A DNA stretch of 64,000 bases from Telopea speciosissima (Eukaryota; Streptophyta; Magnoliopsida; Proteales; Proteaceae). How positions within the stretch are numbered: the stretch's first letter is position 1; each line of letters starts with the position of its first letter. The DNA lies in the NCBI RefSeq assembly GCF_018873765.1, contig NC_057917.1, positions 54,863,464 through 54,927,463 on the forward strand, given 5' to 3'. This document shows positions 57,201 to 64,000 of the stretch, piece by piece. Below the pieces are notes generated by a model. It was not told the origin of the DNA. It worked only from the letters and a program-made list of their open reading frames with translations, and did not search any database. Made by a program: the position numbers and the translations under genes.

Positions 57201-58352
57201 AGATTATCGGAGGCTTGCTGGGAGACCAATGGTGTGTTCTGGGACCGGCAGGCTTCCACTGACGTAGTTAGGGGTATATCGTTGGGGATCGAGAGTGTGT
57301 TCCGGTACCAATGATACAATTCGATTACTCTACACAGCATAGCACCCATGCATATATTACATCTCATCATCATAATCAGGGATACGGAAGGTAGATGTGT
57401 AAGTTCCTACGCCGTATCACCTTACTGGTAATCCAACCCAGGGATCAAGGGTAAGTTCTAGTACCGTGGTTGAGATTATCGGAGGCTTGCTGGGAGACCA
57501 ATGGTGTGTTCTGGGACCGGCAGGCTTCCACTGACGTAGTTAGAGATATATCGTTGGGGATCGAGGGTGTGTTGCGGTACCAGGGATATGGCCTTACTAT
57601 GTCGTAGATTAATAGTGTTGTATCGTTGGGGATTGAGGATGTGTTCCGGTACCAGGGATACAATTCCATTACTCTACACAACATAGCATTCATGCATACA
57701 TTACATCTCATCATAATCATCATCATTATTCATATTACATATCATATTGTTGTGTTTGTTGCATGACTGTAAATCGGATCTGATGTGTGAATCATCATTG
57801 GTGGTATGGGACGTCAAGGATGTTTGCTCATCAGGTTCGGCTTGCAGTCCTATATTTGTTGTGTGTGTGTGGATTCAATTTCCTGCTCATTGGGCTAGTG
57901 GAAGCTCACCCCTCGGGGAATCCTTCTTTTTAGAATGTGATGCAGGTTATATGGTTCCGGTGGATGATAAAAGACCTAGTAAAGGATGTGGATGCGAAAC
58001 TGGTCTACGACCGTTGATGTTTATCTTCTCCTTGTTGCTTTCGATATTATATTGTTGGATGTATGTTTCATTCCTTTCTTTGTATTTATAAAACAATTTC
58101 AATTGTATTAACTTTTAAATTCAAGGATAATCCACCTTATGTATTTATTACCATTGTAGTTATTTCCTAAATGAGGATCAATAGTCTTTATTATAAGTCT
58201 TCCGTTATTCTGATAATTGATCTGATTCTCATTTATGACTGTGAGGTAAGCCACTACGTCCATGATCCTGGAGGCGGTTTAGGATGTTGGTAAGCATCCT
58301 AGTCATACCATTTTTATTATATTTTATCCCTTGTCGGGATGGGGGTGTGACA
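54261..58352 (+). mobile_element. Solo LTR of about 4.1 kb (gypsy, possibly Tekay/Del-like)
   Basis: It starts TGTTATACCCGCACCTCGGG and ends GGGGGTGTGACA, with near-mirror ends as in LTRs of this kind. It splits the hAT element. Flanks gaaga and gaacc share only three of five bases, so the duplication has decayed or the unit is a recombination product. No gag or pol lies inside; the ORFs (for example 54330-54611) match no known domain. Length and the GGTGTGACA end resemble the long LTRs of Tekay/Del chromoviruses, which is an inference. A tandem repeat occupies 57108-57725. Confidence 0.75.
57108..57725 (+). repeat. Tandem duplication inside the LTR, 271 bp and 347 bp units
   Basis: ggatacggaaggtagatgtg starts at 57108 and 57379. 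Both units share taagttcctacgccgtatca, gagattatcggaggcttgct, gaccggcaggcttccactga and cattactctacac. The second unit has an extra internal copy of the tatcgttggggat...ggtaccagggat block, making it about 76 bp longer. Confidence 0.92.
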
Positions 58353-58797
58353 GAACCGACCTAACCCGATAAATGAGTAAATCAGTAAATGCCTAATGCC
58401 CCATTGCCCCCTAAATGTGTTGTGATAGTTTCTCACTTTATCTCATATCCTTTGTTAGTGATTACCCAACTAATTGTATCCATAGGCCATAGGACATAGG
58501 ATACAAAGATACATTGTATTTGAAATATTTTATGTACTTAAAAGAGAAAGAGAAGAAAAATTAGCACTAACTGGACCTTACTAGTTATATAAAATCGGTA
58601 CCAAACCGAATCCAAATCAATATCAACCCGTTATCATAAATCGAAACCGACACGAAACCAAATCGCACCGAAATCGAAACCTCACCGAAACTGAACATTT
58701 CTTAATGGTTTGGTTTTGGTTTTTATAAAAGTCGCACCGAAATCGAAAAGCCCGAACCAAAAGCCCGAACCGGCCCGTTGACACCCCTACCAGGGGG

Positions 58798-59953
58798 TAA
58801 TTGTTTTTCATTTCACAGGGCCAAAGCGATCATTTCGCCTTTCATGTATTTGGGTGCAAATACCACGCAACATGGTAGCCTTTTTTTTCCTTATAATTAA
58901 AAGATCGAGTTTTCCATCAACTGTGGTATAGGGAAATTCTTCAACCGTGGGATCTAACCATCTAATTCCATTAAGGAAGGGTATCTAGGCCCATCATCAA
59001 TGAGTAAGGGGAGTTGCTGAATAGACGTACTTTCTAGCAGTTCAATCATAGCATCAAATCAAATAGAGGGCGGGGGATTGTTGTCAAGTTGCATGGCTCC
59101 TACACTAGCAGGGGGCCAATGAGAGCATAGACAAAGGAATTGACATGGGTGGTTTTTTCCCTATTCCATGGAGGGCTTTGCCACCGGCCCAGATTCCTCT
59201 AATAGGGGTATGGTGGACCCCACCCGGCGTGGTATTTGGGCATGGGTAGAGAGGTCATTTCAGCCCCCTTTGTTAGAGGAACTGGGAACTGGGCCGGTCA
59301 GCAACCGAGGTGATAAAGATCCATTCCATGGAGGGCTGTCATTTTGTTCAGGTTCTAGCGCAGGTGCAACGCAACCCGGCAGCCTTCTTTTTCCCACAAA
59401 TAAATTTAAATTGGGGAACCATGTGAAACAATAGGATGACTTGGATACTTAAGAATCCTATGTACGAGGCCTACAAGGTTCCAAAATTTAGTAACTTTAT
59501 TTATTGATACTTTTGCCTTTTTTATTCCACATTCTTCCCCCCCCCCCCCCCAAGGGCAGGGTGGCATAGGCTTGCCTATTTGTTGGGCCTGAGTTAAACC
59601 TCCTATTTCTATTCTATTTGCAGGATAAGTTTGAAGTCCGGCCGGGCTGGCCCAGCTACATTCTGAATATCCCATGTACCATGTGGAAGCCAAGCACCTA
59701 TTGCATACCCATTAATGAGCCCAAAGATGAGTGTTACAGCCATATAGGATGCATCTCCTACTGATCCAAGCAATCTTCTGGAATAGAACAGTTAGGTTGT
59801 GGTGATCTATTAGAAATTTAAGTCACTAGTTGGATTGACATGAGGTGTGGGCTTTAGATCCACGCTTCTGCTACTAAAAATTTGAAAATGAAGAGAGAGG
59901 TACACAAATTAAGGGAAAGGGTCTTCCCAGCAAGCCAGTAAGGGCACAGGGTG
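58798..59953. other. Intergenic DNA, repeats only
   Basis: No gene. 58805-58890 and 59090-59400 resemble the hosts of other elements here (gcaacatggtagcc, ggccaatgagagcatagac, cattccatggagggctttgc at 59163 and 59320). The text ccatggagggctt occurs twice, about 160 bases apart. A C-run lies at 59537-59551. Confidence 0.4.
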
Positions 59954-60207
59954 TTAGGAGTGTCAACGGGCCGGACTGGACCAGGCTTGCCCTAAACCTA
60001 GCCCAACCCTAGGAGACTTAAATTAAACCCAAGCCCATCCCGGCCTTGCCAGGGCCAAGCATACCCTCAACCCAGCCCGAACCTGGCAAGGTTTCCTTAA
60101 GGCCAGCCCGGCCATGATTGAATATCTTTGCCCATTGAGTTGTGGAACTAACAAAGCCTAATCACAGCCCACTTAACAAAGCCCAGACTTTTAATATATA
60201 TATATAA
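59954..60207. mobile_element. hAT-like element remnant, host of the second MULE
   Basis: Begins ttaggagtgtcaacgggccg, close to the end of 54071-58789, and continues with agcccggcc-rich text (aagcccatcccggccttgcc). The MULE at 60208 interrupts it. Text after the MULE (61973-62020, aggtggcctagggctggccc) continues the same style, but no proper right end is visible, so it is truncated. Confidence 0.5.
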
Positions 60208-61725
60208 GGGTTTTTTACAATTACCACCCCAAAATCTTTACTATCTACTATTACCCCCCCCCAAAAAACTTTCAGACAACTGTTACCCTCCTCTGATACA
60301 TATTAACCACTAATTGACCCCAACCGTTACATTTCCGTAACGATGAAGGTTAGTCGTGACAGTGTGCCGTTGTCACGAATTTTTTAGAACCAAAATGCCC
60401 TTTTGGGGTGGTAATTATTTAAAAAAAACAAAAAAACAAAAAAAAAAAAAAAAAAAAAAACCATCACTGTCCTTCCTCTCCTTCTTCTTCTTCCTCCTCT
60501 GCAACCCCAAAATTGCATTCATCAAATCATAGTAAAAAACCCAAAAAAGAATTTGAAGTCTCTCATCGACGAGCAAAAAGCCTTCGGTCTTGGAGCCTTC
60601 AAACTATTTCGGCCTTCAGTTGATATTAACCGTCCGATCTAGTTCTGACAGAGAACATATGTCGGCGAATGGTTAAACCAATTTTTTTTTTCTTTTTTTC
60701 TTTCATTTCATTGGAACCCTAAAATGTTTGCAGGTACAGCAGCCACTGCGACTGCAATGTTCTCTCACTTTCGTCTGTCTTCTGCAATAAGAACTACGTG
60801 AATCTTGTAAAAATTTCTCTTCTTGAATATTACGGAGATGAGAGATATCGATCACACTTATGGCGATTTTTTTTTCTCTCCCCCGTGAAGTCAAGTGTCT
60901 CAATTCTTTGTTTTTCAATTCCGTTAGGATGTTTTAATGGTGGATTTTCAGGTGTAGTTGGAAGCGATCATTCGGTATATCTCATAATTTATTCTCGTTT
61001 GTCTATTTTCTCTATGTTTAGCAGCATAAGAAGAGTTACACAGTACTGAATCGCTGATACTTGTGCGGTTTTTGCTCCGATGATTTCATTTCTTTGAGCA
61101 TGGGAGTATGTGTAGAACCATTTGAATTTGAGAAAGAAACAGGAAAAGTCTGCTCTGCCCATTCTTAAAACACTCAAACAAACCCAAATCCACCTTTCTA
61201 AGTTCAAGTGACTCCAAAAACAAATAGAGTAAAGAAAAAACTCTATTTTTTAGGTATTGGAAATTCTGTAACTAAAACCCTGTAGAACAGTCTCCAGCTG
61301 AAATCCCCAAATCTGATTTCAGAAATCCTAAAGAGATTTTCTAAACAAAAGCCAATAAATACCAATCCGGAAATGCAAAGATCTGAAACTCTATGTTGTT
61401 GGGCTTGAGGATCCTTGTCGTTAAGGTTTGGGGACAAAGAACCAAAGTTTCTGCTGCTGCTCAAGAAGGAACCTGAACTACCTCTTCGCGATGGGTTGAA
61501 GAGAGAATCAGAGGAGAGGAGTCCGAACTCTGAGCGGGAGGAATCTTTGAATGGGTTTTGTTGTTTTGAGACGGAGAACAGAGTATCTTTGTATTTCAGG
61601 TTCATGGTAGGGAAGAGCATGGATAGACCCTGCAGATCTTGCATTCGATCACCCAAACTTTCTTTGTTCAGCAAGGACGGTTTTGGGGTTGCAGAGGAGG
61701 AAGAAGGAAAGGAAGGACGGTGATG

Positions 61726-61760
<35 letters not shown>

Positions 61761-61963
61761 TTACCACCCCAAAAGGGCATTTTGGTCCTAAAAAATTCGT
61801 GACAACGGCACACTGTCACGACTAACCCCCATCGTTATGGAAATGTAACGGTGGGGGTCAGTTAGCTGTAATATGTATCAGAGGGGGGTAACAGTTGTTT
61901 GAAAGTTTTTGGAGGGGTAATAGTAGATAGTAAAGATTTTGGGGTGGTAATTGTAAAAAACCC
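60208..61963. mobile_element. Pack-MULE-like element, second member of the family
   Basis: The TIR (gggttttttacaattaccac, then aacaactgttaccctcc, then accaaaatgcccttttgggg) is about 210 bp and the same family as 43782-46419. The 9-mer tatatataa lies at 60199-60207 and 61964-61972, a perfect but low-complexity duplication. The inside differs from the first member apart from a short CT-rich block next to the TIR. No transposase. Confidence 0.9.
60560..61730 (-). pseudogene. Captured gene-like DNA in the second MULE
   Basis: The - strand ORF 61767-61243 contains a serine-rich chain (GLSMLFPTMNLKYKDTLFSV, then SVSKQQNPFKDSS and SGSFLSSSRNFGSLSP) that looks like a protein start rather than noise, but I do not recognise the family. 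The text tttgcaggtacagcagccac near 60729 resembles an intron-exon border on the + strand. The low-complexity beginning and lack of any full-length frame mean that a working gene is unlikely. Confidence 0.4.
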
Positions 61964-62029
61964 TATATATAATACAGATCTAGCCTTGTCTAGGCTCAAG
62001 GTGGCCTAGGGCTGGCCCAGTTTTTTTTG

Positions 62030-62290
62030 CTCCCCCTACAAGAGCATACTAATGAGGTGCAACAAAATGGTATCATACAAAAAAGGGTAGTACTTCATGT
62101 GAGAAAGAGAGAGATAGACACAAAGATGTTATTGTACCCTACCCTCACTCACAGAACCTTTTTCCTATTAGGTAAAAAGTTCTCCGAACCATCGAGGTTT
62201 CCTTCTCCCCCTCATATGAATTATTCAATCATTTTTCTTTCTCCTAAAGATATCGAATAATATATTTCATGTGAGAACACATAAGAAACC
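62030..62290 (+). repeat. Dispersed repeat, copy 2 of 2
   Basis: Partner of 3905-4260: gcaacaaaatggtatcatac, ttcatgtgagaaagagagag, agatagacacaaagatg, cagaacctttttcct and an attcaatca block in the same order. Confidence 0.55.
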
Positions 62291-62296
62291 CTAGTG

Positions 62297-62655
62297 TAGG
62301 GGTGTCAAACCCTAAACCGAACCTGTCAAACCGATCAAACCCATCAAAATAAACTCGAATCAGATCAAACAGGTTGAAAACAGGATCCCATCATATCTTC
62401 CGATACAAAACCAAAAATCAGGAGAAAAAAAAAAACCAAGTTTTTTCCATAGTCCACAATTGTTTATATATATACATGGCAAACCGAAACCAAACTTAGC
62501 CCGATATCAAACCAATAAAAGCCCGATAAGAGAATATCAAAATAAACCAAAACCGAGCCTTCTCTTATCAAGCTGGCTTTGGTTTGGCCCAATCCAGCCC
62601 AAAGACTGGTTCAACCTGATCAAAACCAAACCAAATCTACCGTTTGACACCCCTA
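62297..62655. mobile_element. hAT-like MITE (taggggtgtcaa ends)
   Basis: 359 bp. Left end taggggtgtcaaaccctaaa, right end the inverse (gtttgacacccctа-type, ending cccta at 62655). Inside it is rich in aaccaaaccgatcaaac words. The flanks (ccctagtg and cctaaggg) agree only in part. Same TIR as 54071-58789. Confidence 0.8.
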
Positions 62656-62660
62656 CCTAA

Positions 62661-63213
62661 GGGTGTTAAATGGTACGGTTTCAGTTAAATGTTACAGTTC
62701 GATTCATAATCTCAAAGGTAGACAACAAAATCAAACCATTTATTAAACGGTTTCATATAATGAAACTAAAGCTGAAATGTTATACGGTTCCTAAACGGTT
62801 TCATATAAAATGTCGCACCAAAAAACCTACTCTCATAGAAAAAAGCATAATCAATTATTTAATATAAACCTACTTTCATTATAAATAAATAAAAAACCAT
62901 AAGTAATTATTCAATATAAACCTGCTCCATTTTGTGAATTTTGAATTATTATTTCTAGATAAAGTATAAACAATTTCATCAACATGGGGATGGGGCCATG
63001 GGAATGTATTCGAGAAAATGTTATTTATTTAATATACAAATCAAAATTTAATCGAATTAAACAATTTTATTTTTAAAATTAAAATCAAACCATTTAATAA
63101 ATTGTCTCAACTTTTAAACCAAAACCGAATCATTTATTACACGATTTCACAGTTCTGATGTTTAGGTTAGGTTTAGTTTCAGTAAATAGTTTTGGTTTGG
63201 TTTTGACACCATT
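62661..63213. mobile_element. hAT-like element, diverged
   Basis: Begins gggtgttaaatggtacggtt and ends ggttttgacacca, a loose inverted pair about 11 bases long. The inside carries aaacggtttcatataa several times on both arms. No target duplication or gene found. Confidence 0.5.
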
Positions 63214-63222
63214 ACACCTACC

Positions 63223-63362
63223 AAAAAGGGTATATCCAGTACATTCGGTAAATAATTTTGCATCCTTACCCCGACTTCATGGAGAGTTTGTTATATAGTT
63301 CGAACCTACGGGCTACGACCATTAGATCATAATAGAGCAACCTTACCATTACGCCAAGGTCT
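63223..63362 (-). mobile_element. tRNA-derived SINE, Au-like
   Basis: On the - strand it starts agaccttggcgtaatggtaa (A box) and goes on with tgatctaatggtcgtag and gtaggttcgaac (B box), then tctccatgaagtcggggtaa ggatg and a closing accctttttggtagg. This follows the layout of the plant Au SINE family. About 140 bp, diverged, without an obvious tail or target duplication. Confidence 0.65.
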
Positions 63363-64000
63363 GCTCATCATCTTCGAGGTAATAATCATAAAATAATCAC
63401 AGGTATTGGGTTTTCTTTCTTGGACCCAACTCTTGTCGGGGCATTTTATTAGGACATTTCCGAAGAAAGAGAAACTTTTGGATGGATTTTAAAATTTTCC
63501 AAATCGAATTCCAAAAAGTAGAAGGTGGGGAGCTTGCATTACTAATGAGAGATACTCTTTGTTCTCATTTGAGGGTATATAAATGCGAGCTGTCTTTGTA
63601 GAAAACCTTATCTTCCAATATCTGATAACTTCTTCTCATGGGCTTGTGGATGTAAAGAGTTGAGTATGAGATTGAAACATTAGATTGAACTCTTTAAGAT
63701 CAGCTCATCTGAGGCTTAAGTAGTTTGGATTTGGGTCCTCCTATCGATTCCCCTATTAGCTTTGAGCTTTAATTCGATCTTCAACTTGGGTGTGTTGGAG
63801 TCACCTGTCGGATTATACATCTCTCATTCAATCCAATAGGAGCATGGGAGGGAGCTCCACACTGTTCATATATAAGGGATCCACATAGGGAGGAGAATAT
63901 AAAAGAGCATGAGACCGGCAAAATACCCTTCATTTTTCTTTCTTCTTTTATTGGAGAGGGTTCCTCCCCCCACCTATGCCAGTGTGGGGAAGAATCTGCA
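63363..64000. other. Window end, no gene recognised
   Basis: TATA-like texts occur at 63576-63583 (tatataaa) and about 63871-63880, each with a CT-rich leader-like sequence after it. They could belong to a promoter or LTR continuing beyond the window, but no coding sequence is visible. Confidence 0.35.

Larger units (their letters stand above)
54071..58789. mobile_element. hAT-like element with perfect 8-bp TSD, split by a long LTR
   Basis: The left end taggggtgtcaatacccaac and the right end (reverse) taggggtgtcaacgggccgg form the TIR. The 8-mer ccaggggg flanks both sides (54063-54070, 58790-58797), a perfect hAT-type duplication. Without the LTR at 54261-58352 it would be about 630 bp, rich in ggttcggtttgg and its complement, with no transposase. 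Relatives with the same end occur at 62297-62655 and near 59954. Confidence 0.92.

Noticed and set aside
61415..61723. + strand ORF in the second MULE as the captured gene
   Set aside because: The opposite strand gives a longer and more protein-like serine-rich chain; the + frame is most likely its shadow.

Overview
The window is nuclear DNA from a flowering plant. Evidence: two intact plant genes, several classes of plant transposable elements, A/T-rich intergenic DNA and two old insertions of chloroplast DNA. Species is not determinable by eye. No bacterial, viral or CRISPR-type system is visible.

Only two genes look functional, both single-exon and on the + strand: a PILS-type (PIN-LIKES) auxin carrier at 25628-26977 and a cytosolic-type ribose-5-phosphate isomerase A at 48644-49462. 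Their Arabidopsis counterparts, PILS2 (At1g71090) and RSW10 (At1g71100), carry consecutive locus numbers, so this looks like an ancient gene neighbourhood stretched here to about 21.7 kb by transposons. The two genes have no obvious shared pathway; the link is positional.

Left part (1-13225): intergenic DNA with small inverted-repeat elements (hAT-like and others), dispersed repeats, a degraded chloroplast 23S rRNA copy (about 6482-6752) and 3' ends of RTE and L1 LINEs. Next (13226-24335) is an 11.1 kb Ty3/gypsy retrotransposon of Tat type on the - strand, with both LTRs, a perfect 5-bp target duplication, decayed gag-pol, a 15-copy 33-bp minisatellite and a multi-exon antisense ORF. It landed in the tail of an older L1 copy, about 1.3 kb upstream of the PILS start codon.

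Between the genes lie local tandem duplications, LINE pieces and two nested transposon clusters. At 36160-43444 a TIR-flanked region holds a 386-bp MITE with perfect 9-bp TSD, a tiny poly(A) retroposon with 16-bp TSD, and a 4 kb TIR element carrying an intron-less fragment of protein arginine methyltransferase 1 next to a nearly complete RTE reverse transcriptase. At 43524-46612 three insertions are stacked: an inverted-repeat element, a Mutator-like element carrying a DUF674 gene fragment, and a probable solo LTR.

Right part (49463-64000): an L1 remnant, a hAT-like element split by a 4.1 kb solo LTR, a second member of the same Mutator-like family (60208-61963) carrying different gene-like DNA, further hAT-like elements and an Au-like SINE. 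The most interesting theme is the Pack-MULE-like family: two copies share about 210-bp terminal inverted repeats and perfect 9-bp TSDs but carry different cargo. All boundaries and homologies were read by eye.
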